This document shows positions 48,470-56,629 of a stretch of 64,000 nt of DNA, piece by piece. Numbering within the stretch: the stretch's first letter is position 1; the number at the start of each line of letters is the position of its first letter. Source of the DNA: Paracoccus alkenifer (GTDB lineage: Bacteria > Pseudomonadota > Alphaproteobacteria > Rhodobacterales > Rhodobacteraceae). The notes under the pieces were generated by a model. It saw only the letters and a list, made by a program, of their open reading frames with translations, was not told the origin of the DNA and ran no database searches. The DNA is taken from positions 558,001-622,000 of the forward strand of contig NZ_FNXG01000001.1 of assembly GCF_900108405.1 (NCBI RefSeq). The letters run 5' to 3'. The translations under genes were made by a program, and so were the position numbers.

Positions 48470-49897
48470 ATGTCCAGCGTGATTCCCGTTCTTTTGTCCG
48501 GCGGCTCGGGGACCAGGCTGTGGCCGGTGTCCCGCAAGTCCTTTCCCAAGCAATTCGCACCCTTGACGGGCGATCAGTCCCTGTTTCAGGCGTCGGCGCT
48601 GCGGCTGTCTGGCCCGCGCTATGCGCCGCCGCTGGTGCTGACCAACGCCGATTTCCGCTTTATCGTCACCGAGCAGCTGGCCGATGCGGGGATAACCCCT
48701 GCCGGCATCCTGATCGAACCCGCGGGCCGCAACACCGCCCCCGCGATTCTTGCGGCCGCGCTGCATGTCGCGCGCGAAAACCCCGATGCGCTGCTGCTGG
48801 TCGCGCCCTCGGATCACGTCGTGCCGGATGCAGACGCCTTTGGCCGCGCTGTCGAACAGGGCATCGCCCCGGCGCTGGCCGGACGAATCGTCACCTTCGG
48901 GATCGAGCCGACGCGCCCCGAAACCGGCTATGGCTATCTGGAGTGCGAGGGCGCCGGCGGCATCAGCCCCACCCCGCTGCGCCGCTTTGTCGAAAAGCCG
49001 GACGCCGCCACTGCCGAAACCATGCTCAAGGCGGGCAATTTCCTGTGGAACGCCGGGATCTTCCTGTTCACCGCCCGCAGCATGATCGAGGCGTTCCGCG
49101 CCCATGCCCCCGAATTTCTTGCGCCGGTCGAGGCAGCACTGGACGATGCCACCCGCGATCTGGGGTTCCTGCGGCTTGCCCCCCAGCCGTGGCAGACGTT
49201 GCCCGACCTGTCCATCGACTATGCGGTGATGGAAAAAGCCGCGAATCTGTCGGTGGTTCGCTTTGCCGAGCACTGGTCCGACCTGGGCGGCTGGGACGCG
49301 ATCTGGCGCGAGGCGCAGAGCGACCGCCCGGCCTGGCGCGGGGTGGTGGCCGACGCGCGCTCGACCGCGATCGACTGCGACGATGTGCTGCTGCGCTCGG
49401 ACGACGAGGACATGGAGGTCGTCGGCATCGGGCTGAAAAACATGATGGTGGTGGCCACGCGCGACGCGGTGCTGGTCGCCGATATGGACCGCGCGCAGGA
49501 CGTGCGCCAGGCGGTGACCGCGCTGAAATCCCGCGGCGCGCGGCAGGCGGAAAGCTTTCGCCGCGATCACCGGCCATGGGGCTGGTTCGAAACGCTGGTG
49601 ATGGGCGAGCGTTTCCAGGTCAAGCGCATCGTCGTCCACCCCGGCGCGGCGCTGTCGCTGCAAAGCCACGTCCACCGGGCCGAACACTGGATCGTGGTCA
49701 GCGGCACCGCCAGGGTGACGGTGGACGACAAGGTCTCGCTGGTGACGGAAAACCAGTCGATCTATGTGCCTTTGGGCGCGGTCCACCGGATGGAGAACCC
49801 CGGCAAGGTGCCGATGGTGCTGATCGAGGTGCAGACCGGCGTCTATCTGGGCGAGGACGACATCATCCGCTACGACGACGTCTACGCCCGCAGCTGA
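48470..49897 (+). CDS. manC: Mannose-1-phosphate guanylyltransferase / mannose-6-phosphate isomerase
   Basis: 475-residue bifunctional enzyme making GDP-mannose. The nucleotidyltransferase signature LLSGGSGTRLWPVSRKSFPKQF opens the protein, with EPAGRNTAPAI near 84 and FVEKP near 166. The C-terminal cupin isomerase domain includes RPWGWFE, the zinc-binding HPGAALSLQSHVHRAEHW and EVQTGVYLGEDDIIRYDD. GDP-mannose would feed exopolysaccharide or LPS. No other capsule genes are near. Start ATG 48470 fits the family. Confidence 0.95.
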   Translation: MSSVIPVLLSGGSGTRLWPVSRKSFPKQFAPLTGDQSLFQASALRLSGPRYAPPLVLTNADFRFIVTEQLADAGITPAGILIEPAGRNTAPAILAAALHVARENPDALLLVAPSDHVVPDADAFGRAVEQGIAPALAGRIVTFGIEPTRPETGYGYLECEGAGGISPTPLRRFVEKPDAATAETMLKAGNFLWNAGIFLFTARSMIEAFRAHAPEFLAPVEAALDDATRDLGFLRLAPQPWQTLPDLSIDYAVMEKAANLSVVRFAEHWSDLGGWDAIWREAQSDRPAWRGVVADARSTAIDCDDVLLRSDDEDMEVVGIGLKNMMVVATRDAVLVADMDRAQDVRQAVTALKSRGARQAESFRRDHRPWGWFETLVMGERFQVKRIVVHPGAALSLQSHVHRAEHWIVVSGTARVTVDDKVSLVTENQSIYVPLGAVHRMENPGKVPMVLIEVQTGVYLGEDDIIRYDDVYARS

Positions 49898-50005
49898 ACG
49901 CGCGCCGGCTTGACTGGCAACCGGCAACTGCTAGCCTGCCCGGACCCGTTCCACCCGCACCGCTGCCGGAATCCTGCCCGACGCGGCGCCTGACATGAGG
50001 CCGTG

Positions 50006-51328
50006 ATGCCACTCGACCGCAAACCCGCCCCGAATGACCTGAGTGCATTCTGGATGCCCTTTACCGCCAACCGGCAGTTCAAGACGGCGCCAAGGATGCT
50101 CGTGGCGGCGCAGGACATGCATTATACGGCGGCGGACGGGCGGCAGGTGCTGGACGGCACCGCCGGGCTGTGGTGCTGCAACGCCGGGCACGGCCGTCCG
50201 CGGATCACCCGCGCGATCTCGGAAATGGCGGGGACGCTGGATTATGCGCCCAGTTTCCAGATGGGCCATCCGACCGCGTTCGAACTGGCCAACCGGCTGG
50301 TCGAGATCGCACCCCCCGAAATGGAACATGTGTTCTACACCAACTCGGGATCCGAGGCGGTGGATACCGCGCTGAAGATCGCGCTGGCCTATCACCGCGC
50401 GCGCGGCGAAGGCAGCCGGACCCGGCTTATCGGGCGCGAGCGGGGGTATCACGGCGTCGGTTTCGGCGGCATCTCGGTCGGCGGCATCGTCAGCAACCGC
50501 CGGATGTTCGGCACGTTGCTGGCCGGGGTGGACCACCTGCCCCACACGCATCTGCCCGAAAACCGCATGACCCGCGGCCAGCCGCAGCACGGCGCCGAGC
50601 TGGCGGATGATCTGGAACGCATCGTCGCGCTGCACGGTGCCGACACCATTGCGGCGGTGATCGTGGAACCCATGGCCGGCTCGACCGGGGTGCTGCTGCC
50701 GCCCAAGGGCTATCTGGAGCGCCTGCGCGAGATCACCCGCAAGCACGGGATCCTGCTGATCTTCGACGAGGTGATTACCGGCTTCGGGCGGCTCGGCTCT
50801 CCGTTTGCGGCGCAGCATTTCGGCGTGGTGCCGGACATCATGACCTGTGCCAAGGGCTTGACCAACGGCGTGATTCCTATGGGCGCGGTGCTGACCTCGG
50901 GGGCGATCCACGACGCTTTCATGCAGGGCCCGGAACATGTGATCGAGCTGTTCCACGGCTATACCTATTCGGGGAACCCGATTTCCTCGGCCGCCGGGAT
51001 CGCCACGCTGGAAACCTATATCGAGGACGGGCTGCTGACCCGCGCCGCCTCGCTGGCCGGGCATTGGGAAAAGGCCCTGCATGCGCTGGCCGATCACCCG
51101 CATGTGATCGATATCCGCAACATGGGGCTGATCGGCGCCATCGAGCTGGCGCCCATCGAGGGCGCACCGGGCAAGCGTGCCTTTGACGCCTTCGTCCGCG
51201 CCTTTGAGGCCGGAATCCTGATCCGGGTCACCGGCGACATCATTGCATTGTCGCCGCCGCTGACCATCAGCGAAGCCCAGATCGACGAGTTGATGGACAC
51301 GCTGGGGCAGGTGCTCAAGGCCGGCTGA
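50006..51328 (+). CDS. Omega-amino acid--pyruvate aminotransferase (class III)
   Basis: 440-residue PLP enzyme. The N-terminus LSAFWMPFTANRQFK is characteristic of beta-alanine/omega-amino acid:pyruvate transaminases. FYTNSGSEAVDTALK (cofactor phosphate site), the Asp of LIFDEVITGFGR, and the Schiff-base Lys283 in TCAKGLTNG follow in order. It likely transfers amino groups from beta-alanine or similar omega-amines to pyruvate. GAGG a few bases upstream supports ATG 50006; GTG 50003 would add one residue. Transcribed alone; substrate specificity is inferred. Confidence 0.92.
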   Translation: MPLDRKPAPNDLSAFWMPFTANRQFKTAPRMLVAAQDMHYTAADGRQVLDGTAGLWCCNAGHGRPRITRAISEMAGTLDYAPSFQMGHPTAFELANRLVEIAPPEMEHVFYTNSGSEAVDTALKIALAYHRARGEGSRTRLIGRERGYHGVGFGGISVGGIVSNRRMFGTLLAGVDHLPHTHLPENRMTRGQPQHGAELADDLERIVALHGADTIAAVIVEPMAGSTGVLLPPKGYLERLREITRKHGILLIFDEVITGFGRLGSPFAAQHFGVVPDIMTCAKGLTNGVIPMGAVLTSGAIHDAFMQGPEHVIELFHGYTYSGNPISSAAGIATLETYIEDGLLTRAASLAGHWEKALHALADHPHVIDIRNMGLIGAIELAPIEGAPGKRAFDAFVRAFEAGILIRVTGDIIALSPPLTISEAQIDELMDTLGQVLKAG

Positions 51329-51470
51329 CCCGGTTTCCAGCGGGGCACGGACCATATCCGGCCGCGCGGTGCTGGCGCCCGGTCCGCGCGACCGCTTCCC
51401 CGAAGGCGGGCCGTGGGGAACTGCCGCACGGCGCCGCTTTGCGGCGGGACCAATAGGTAGAAACGCAGGG

Positions 51471-51487
51471 CGGGCAGCGAATGCCCG
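51471..51487. terminator. Hairpin between aminotransferase and GGDEF genes
   Basis: CGGGCA and TGCCCG form a 6-bp stem around GCGAA, 14 bases past the GGDEF gene stop (minus strand). It lies between convergent stops. No strong T-run, so terminator activity is tentative. Confidence 0.4.
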
Positions 51488-51500
51488 GCCCGCTTTCGTC

Positions 51501-52499
51501 TCAACACCCCCCATCCTCCGGGATCCCATCCGCATCGACCCTGTCGCCCATGGCGATGCAGATATCGCCGCGGCCGGTCCGCTTGGCCTGATAAAGCGCC
51601 GCGTCGGCGTCCGCCTGCATCCGGCCCCAGTCGACGCGGAGATAGCGCGACGAGATCGCCACCCCGAGGCTGGCCGAAATCCGGCTGGCCGCTCCGTCGA
51701 TCCGGGCCGGGGCCTCGATGTTGCGGATGATCCGCCGGCCCAGCTGCTCAAGCGCGGCAGGATCGAAAATACCCGGCAGCAGCAGCACGAATTCATCGCC
51801 GCCGGTGCGGGCAACGGTGTCGCAACTGCGGGTAATCGCGCGCAGCCGCGCCGCCACCTCGCACAGCATCGCGTCGCCCACTGCATGGCCGCGGCTGTCG
51901 TTCAGTTCCTTGAAACGGTCCAGATCCATGGCGATCAGCGCAAACTGCCCGGCGGAAGCGGACCCCGTTCCCTGCCGCAGCGCCTCAAAGGCCAGATGCA
52001 ACCCGCGACGGTTGTTCAGCCCGGTCAGCGGGTCGGTGAATGCCTGCGCCTCGGCCCGGCGCCGGGCCTTTTCCAGCCGCAGATTTGCCTGCGAAAGCTC
52101 ATCCATCATCGCGTTATTGGCCTCGTGCAGGAACAGGAACTCCATCGCGAGATCCGAGGGCGCGAACTCACGGTCGGTCAAATCGTGACGGCGAATGGTC
52201 TCGACCAGCCCGATCCCCAGCCCGAGGTTGAAGACCAGCCCGCCATCATCCAGCCGGACCGCCCGGCCCCGCAAGACCTGCGCCGGATCCGCGCGGCTGC
52301 GCAAAAACACCCGCTCGGCCCGCGCCAACTGCGGCAAAGAGACATCCGCGACCGGCCCGACAGGTTCAAACGCCGCGTGGAAATCCGCGATATCCCCGAC
52401 GATGCGCCGCAGGGTCGAGCCGGCCGACAGCACCCGGCCGGCCGCGTCGATATGCAGATGCATGGGCATCAGCGTCAGCGCTGCCCGGTCCAGTTTCAT
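51501..52499 (-). CDS. Diguanylate cyclase with N-terminal HNOBA domain
   Basis: 332 residues. Residues 1-115 resemble the H-NOX-associated (HNOBA) domain: MPMHLHIDAAGRVLSAGSTL, ERVFL, then GGLVFNLGLGIGLVET. A coiled-coil linker (about 115-150, AMEFLFLHEANNAMMDELSQANLRL) leads to the GGDEF domain, with FTDPLTGLNNRRG at 154-166 and active-site GGDEF at 233-237. The inhibitory I-site RSCD lies at 224-227, nine residues before, so product inhibition should work. It overlaps the H-NOX-like gene by ATGA, so the pair copies the HNOB-HNOBA-coil-cyclase layout of soluble guanylate cyclase in two polypeptides, with c-di-GMP as product. Confidence 0.9.
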   Translation of the reverse strand: MKLDRAALTLMPMHLHIDAAGRVLSAGSTLRRIVGDIADFHAAFEPVGPVADVSLPQLARAERVFLRSRADPAQVLRGRAVRLDDGGLVFNLGLGIGLVETIRRHDLTDREFAPSDLAMEFLFLHEANNAMMDELSQANLRLEKARRRAEAQAFTDPLTGLNNRRGLHLAFEALRQGTGSASAGQFALIAMDLDRFKELNDSRGHAVGDAMLCEVAARLRAITRSCDTVARTGGDEFVLLLPGIFDPAALEQLGRRIIRNIEAPARIDGAASRISASLGVAISSRYLRVDWGRMQADADAALYQAKRTGRGDICIAMGDRVDADGIPEDGGC

Positions 52500-53062
52500 G
52501 CCGCGCCCACAGTGGGATCGCTGATCGAAAAGGGCCGGCCCTCGTTGAAATCGACCAGCGGGACATCGACCAGAATCGATCCCTCGCGGATCTCGATCAC
52601 CGCCAGCACGCCATAATCATCGGCCATTGCATGCAGCACGCCGGCCAGCGCGTGCAGCCAGACCGGATCGCAATCCGAGGTGATCCGCCAGCCGCGAGGT
52701 GCCGGGGCAACCGAAATCGCCGGCAATTCGAGGTCGCGCAGAACCAGCCGCGCGCGGCCGCGCAATTCCTCGAGCGTGGTCACAAAAGCGGCGAAATCGC
52801 TGCCGGCAAAGCGCAGCAGTCGCCGGATCGCCGAGCGCTGCGCCACCCACGCCCCGATATCCTCGGACAGCTCTGGGGGCGAGCAGCCGACCAGCGCGGC
52901 GATTTCATGCAACAGCCGGCGGGCGGCCGAATCGTCCTGGTTTCCCATCAGCTCGAAACCGCGCGGATCGACGCCCGCCGCCCGCGCGGCCGCGGTCCAG
53001 ACCGCCTCTCCGTGGGTCTGGCGCGCGAAATGTTCGATCGAGCGGGTAACAAGGCCGTGCAT
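52496..53062 (-). CDS. H-NOX-like (HNOB fold) protein lacking the proximal histidine
   Basis: 188 residues. MHGLVTRSIEHFARQTHGEAVW and the helical pattern to LLRFAGSDFAAFVTTLEEL align with H-NOX domains. At the position of the heme-ligating histidine (about 101, LEELRGRARL) there is arginine, and the YxSxR heme-propionate motif is replaced by ITSDCD. So b-type heme binding as in canonical H-NOX is not expected. It precedes and overlaps the HNOBA-GGDEF gene, arguing that it controls that cyclase by another signal. Start ATG 53062. Confidence 0.82.
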   Translation of the reverse strand: MHGLVTRSIEHFARQTHGEAVWTAAARAAGVDPRGFELMGNQDDSAARRLLHEIAALVGCSPPELSEDIGAWVAQRSAIRRLLRFAGSDFAAFVTTLEELRGRARLVLRDLELPAISVAPAPRGWRITSDCDPVWLHALAGVLHAMADDYGVLAVIEIREGSILVDVPLVDFNEGRPFSISDPTVGAA

Positions 53063-53117
53063 CTGATTCCCTCTGCTGCACCGCCGATATGCACGCCAGA
53101 GATTAAGATGCCGTGAA

Positions 53118-53396
53118 TCAGTCCACTGCGCCGGCCGAAAGCGCCTCTCGCAGATGGGCGACGGTCTGTTGCGCCCAGCCGGATTGCGCGGAAAACGCCG
53201 CCAGACGTTCATCGCTGGTGCAGATGAAATCGACCAGCGCGGCGCCGAACGCGGGCGTCGGGTCGGCGGCAAGATCGCGCAGATCGCCGGGCAAAAGCCC
53301 ACTTTCAGCCACCAGCGCGCCGATCAGCTCGGGGTTGGCGGACAGGTGGTCGAGGATCGCCTGAGACAGCAGATCAAGGGATTTTCGGTCGATCAT
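53118..53396 (-). CDS. DUF3572 family protein
   Basis: 92-residue small acidic, helical protein (LLSQAILDHLSANPELIGALVAESGLLPGDLRDLA, then FGAALVDFICTSDERLAAFSAQ). It matches the alphaproteobacterial DUF3572 family, whose role is unknown. Divergent from the PleD-like gene (89 bases between starts), an arrangement I recall as recurrent in Rhodobacteraceae. It is 55 bases upstream of the H-NOX-like gene on the same strand, so it may head that operon. Confidence 0.78.
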   Translation of the reverse strand: MIDRKSLDLLSQAILDHLSANPELIGALVAESGLLPGDLRDLAADPTPAFGAALVDFICTSDERLAAFSAQSGWAQQTVAHLREALSAGAVD

Positions 53397-53485
53397 GGGC
53401 GATCCTTGCCGCCCGCCGACGGAATTCGCAAGTGCGGACTGCGGCTCTCAGGATGGAAACGGTTTGTTAACATCTTTGCGCTTAG

Positions 53486-54976
53486 ATGAGTCGCAAGAGC
53501 ATATCCTGCGGGGGCGGAAAATTGATCGAGGGGCCAATCCTGGTGGTTGACGGCGCGGCCACGAACCGGATCACGCTCAAGGTGCGGCTTGCGGCGGCCT
53601 GTTACCAGCCGCTGACCGCGCGCACCGGCGCCGAAGCGCTCGAGGCATTGGCCTCGGCGCGCCCCAGCATGGTGCTGATCGGGGGGCCGCCGGGGGACAT
53701 GGACGCGGTCGAGCTGTGCCGCAAGATCACCGCGCGGGCCGAGGTTCCGGTGGTCGTGACCGTGCCGCAGGAACAGCGAATCGCCGCGCTTCAGGCGGGG
53801 GCAGCCGCGGTTCTGGATACGCCCATCGACGAAATGGCGCTGTTCGCGCGGATCCGCGGGCTGATGCGCAACCAGATCACCGATGCCGCCGCCCATGTCC
53901 CGGGGCTGGCAGAAGAGCAGCAGCCCTTTCTTGCGGCGACGCCCGAACTCAGCTCGGCATTGCTTATCGCCGGCGACGCGGGGGTGGGGCTGAACTGGCG
54001 CCATGCCCTGTTGCCGCGGCTGTCGGCCCATTTGCGCATCGCCGACCCCGAACGGGCACTGGCCGAGGCGGCGGTCGGGATGGTGCCCGATCTTTACCTT
54101 GTCGCCGCCGATATCGCGCAGGCCGGCGACGGGCTGCGGCTGCTTTCCGAACTGCGCTCGCGGCGCTCGTCGCAGAATGCCGCCTTTGCAGTGGTGCTGG
54201 ATCCGCGGCGGCAGGACATGACCTCGGTGGCGCTGGATCTGGGGGCGGGTGATGTGCTGACCTCGGGGTTTACCAGCGGCAAGGCCGCAGATGAGGCCGC
54301 CTTGCGGCTCAGCGCGCTGATCCGGCGCAAGCTGGCGGCCGACGGGCAGCGCGAGGCGGCGCGGCGGGAACGCTCGCTGGCATGGATCGACCCGCTGACC
54401 GGGCTTCCCAATCGCCGTTTCACCCTGCCCCGGCTGGCCGAATATTGCCGGACCGATGCAGACCGCGGTTGTTGCGCCGTTGTTGCCATGGACATCGACC
54501 GCTTCAAAGAGGTGAACGACCGCTACGGCCATGCTGCCGGCGACACTGTTCTGGCCGAGGTCGCGGCCCGGCTGGAGCGGGCCGTTCCGGCGCCGGGCTT
54601 TGTGGCCCGCGTCGGTGGCGAGGAATTCCTGGCCGTGTTGCCCGGCATGTCCGAGGTCCAAGCCGCGGCACTGGCGCAAATCATGCGGGCGCAGGTGTCA
54701 GGGGCCGACGTGCGACTGCCCGGCCGCGATCGCACGGCAGCGCTGAAAATCACCCTGTCGGCCGGTATCGCATTTCATCAGCAGCAGGCGGGCGCCGCGC
54801 CTGTGGGTCATGCTGCCATGGGTCATGCGGGGACGGGCCAGCCGCTCGCCCCTCACCCGGACGAGGGGCGGGCCGCAGCGGCGGCGCTGCTGGAACGTGC
54901 CGATGCGGCGCTTTTGCGCGCCAAACGCAGCGGCCGCGACCGGCTGATGGTCTGGCGCGAAGATGCCGCCGCATGA
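53486..54976 (+). CDS. PleD-like diguanylate cyclase with degenerate receiver domains
   Basis: 496 residues with the REC-REC-GGDEF layout of PleD. The first receiver opens GPILVVDGAATNRITLKVRL, where the second acidic residue is Gly23. The phospho-acceptor position reads VLIGG (Gly66) instead of Asp, so phosphorylation as in Caulobacter PleD is impossible. The second receiver (about 155-290) is also degenerate. The cyclase half has WIDPLTGLPNRR and GGEEF at 377-381; the RxxD inhibitory site is absent (PAPG at that position). Predicted constitutive or protein-controlled c-di-GMP synthesis. Start uncertain: ATG 53486 has no clear ribosome site; TTG 53522 is preceded by GGGGGCGG. Confidence 0.88.
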   Translation: MSRKSISCGGGKLIEGPILVVDGAATNRITLKVRLAAACYQPLTARTGAEALEALASARPSMVLIGGPPGDMDAVELCRKITARAEVPVVVTVPQEQRIAALQAGAAAVLDTPIDEMALFARIRGLMRNQITDAAAHVPGLAEEQQPFLAATPELSSALLIAGDAGVGLNWRHALLPRLSAHLRIADPERALAEAAVGMVPDLYLVAADIAQAGDGLRLLSELRSRRSSQNAAFAVVLDPRRQDMTSVALDLGAGDVLTSGFTSGKAADEAALRLSALIRRKLAADGQREAARRERSLAWIDPLTGLPNRRFTLPRLAEYCRTDADRGCCAVVAMDIDRFKEVNDRYGHAAGDTVLAEVAARLERAVPAPGFVARVGGEEFLAVLPGMSEVQAAALAQIMRAQVSGADVRLPGRDRTAALKITLSAGIAFHQQQAGAAPVGHAAMGHAGTGQPLAPHPDEGRAAAAALLERADAALLRAKRSGRDRLMVWREDAAA

Positions 54977-55058
54977 ACCGGCACCAGGTGGAACCCTTTG
55001 ACGGCGCCGCCGGACAACCCGCTTGCCGCAGCGCCGCCCCGCTGCTATGGCCATCGCC

Positions 55059-55097
55059 ATGAACGGTTATTTCACCACTATCTGCATTACCGTCTGA
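55059..55097 (+). CDS. Possible 12-codon leader peptide upstream of cysS
   Basis: ATGAACGGTTAT onward reads MNGYFTTICITV then stop, 54 bases before the cysS start. The stretch is conspicuously AT-rich compared with its surroundings, and contains a Cys codon (TGC). It could be a regulatory upstream frame for cysS, but no attenuator structure is convincing and no strong ribosome site is seen. Tentative. Confidence 0.25.
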   Translation: MNGYFTTICITV

Positions 55098-55151
55098 GCA
55101 AGCACAGGCGGGCCGTTCACGCGCGACTGGACCCCGCCGCAGGGGGAATTC

Positions 55152-56600
55152 ATGGTCGAAATCCAGCTGACCAACACCCGCAGCCGCTCGAAAGAGCGAC
55201 TGGTTCCGATCGACCCGCAGAACCTGCGGATGTATCTGTGCGGGCCGACCGTCTATGACCGCGCCCATCTGGGCAATGCGCGGCCGGTGGTGGTGTTCGA
55301 CGTGCTCTATCGGCTGCTGCGCCATGTGTATGGCGCGGACCACATCACCTATGTGCGCAACTTCACCGACGTGGATGACAAGATCAACGCGGCGGCGCTG
55401 GTCCGCCGGCAGGCCGGTGACCCGCGCCCGCTGGAGGAATTGATCCGCGAGCGCACCGAGGAAACCATCGGCTGGTATCACGCCGACATGGACGCACTGG
55501 GGGCGCTGCGCCCCGACCATGAACCCCGCGCCACCGATTATATCCCGCAGATGATCGCCATGATCGAGGAACTGGTCGCCAAGGGTCACGCCTATGCGGC
55601 CAAGGGCCATGTGCTGTTCGACGTGCGCTCGTTCCCCGACTACGGTCAGCTCTCGGGACGTTCGGTCGATGACATGATCGCCGGCGCCCGGGTCGAGGTG
55701 GCGCCGTTCAAGCGCGATCCGATGGATTTCGTGCTGTGGAAACCCTCGGACGCAGAACTGCCGGGCTGGGACAGCCCCTGGGGTCGCGGCCGCCCGGGCT
55801 GGCATATCGAATGCTCGGCCATGTCCGAGGCGCTGCTGGGCCGGTCCTTCGACATCCACGGCGGCGGCATCGACCTGCAATTCCCCCACCACGAAAACGA
55901 GATCGCGCAGAGCTGCTGCGCCCATCCGCATGACGAATTCGCCCGGATCTGGCTGCATAACGAGATGTTGCAGGTCGAGGGCAGGAAAATGTCTAAAAGC
56001 CTTGGCAATTTCTTTACCGTCCGCGACCTGCTGGACCAGGGCATCCCGGGCGAGGTGATCCGCTTTGTCTTTCTGATGACGCATTACCGCAAGCCGATGG
56101 ACTGGACCGCCGAAAAGGCGCGCGAGGCCGAGGCGGTGCTGCGCCGCTGGCGTGGGCTTGTCGCGGGCATCGAACCCGCGGCAAGCCCGGCCCCCGCCGT
56201 CACCGCCGCGCTGGCCGACGACCTGAACACCGCGGGCGCCATCGCCGAGATGCACCGCATGGCCGAGGCGATCCGCAACCCGGACGCCATGCAGGACGAT
56301 CTGCGGCAGCTGACAGGTGGCGATGGTCTGGGGCTCAAGCGGATCTTCCTTGCCAGCGCCGGGATGCTGGGGCTGCTGACCGACGAACTCGGCGGCTGGA
56401 TCGCCCCTACCCCAGACCTTTCGCCGCTGGCCGCCCGGATGCAGGCATTGCGCACTGAGGCCAAGGTCAGCAAGGATTTCTCGGCCGTGGACGCCCTCAA
56501 AACCGCATTGGCCGAGGCCGGGGTCGAGGTCCGCATGACCGCCCAGGGGGTGGAACTGATCCCCGGCGCGGGCTTCGATGCCGCAAGACTGCCGCAATAA
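55152..56600 (+). CDS. cysS: Cysteinyl-tRNA synthetase
   Basis: 482-residue class I synthetase. The N-terminal zinc ligand Cys30 and motif [19 protein letters not shown] carry the HIGH-type HLGN (39-42). [10 protein letters not shown] supplies another zinc cysteine, [17 protein letters not shown] the cysteine-discriminating zinc site, and [10 protein letters not shown] the KMSKS loop. Length is normal. It may share a transcript with cimA, which starts 29 bases downstream. Confidence 0.97.
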   Translation: MVEIQLTNTRSRSKERLVPIDPQNLRMYLCGPTVYDRAHLGNARPVVVFDVLYRLLRHVYGADHITYVRNFTDVDDKINAAALVRRQAGDPRPLEELIRERTEETIGWYHADMDALGALRPDHEPRATDYIPQMIAMIEELVAKGHAYAAKGHVLFDVRSFPDYGQLSGRSVDDMIAGARVEVAPFKRDPMDFVLWKPSDAELPGWDSPWGRGRPGWHIECSAMSEALLGRSFDIHGGGIDLQFPHHENEIAQSCCAHPHDEFARIWLHNEMLQVEGRKMSKSLGNFFTVRDLLDQGIPGEVIRFVFLMTHYRKPMDWTAEKAREAEAVLRRWRGLVAGIEPAASPAPAVTAALADDLNTAGAIAEMHRMAEAIRNPDAMQDDLRQLTGGDGLGLKRIFLASAGMLGLLTDELGGWIAPTPDLSPLAARMQALRTEAKVSKDFSAVDALKTALAEAGVEVRMTAQGVELIPGAGFDAARLPQ

Positions 56601-56629
56601 CCCACCAGCCAGCCAAAAGGGCCAAGCCC

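Noticed and set aside
53468-53485. CtrA-type site near GTTAAC before the PleD-like gene
   Set aside because: Only one half-site is present; the second TTAA at the required spacing is missing.
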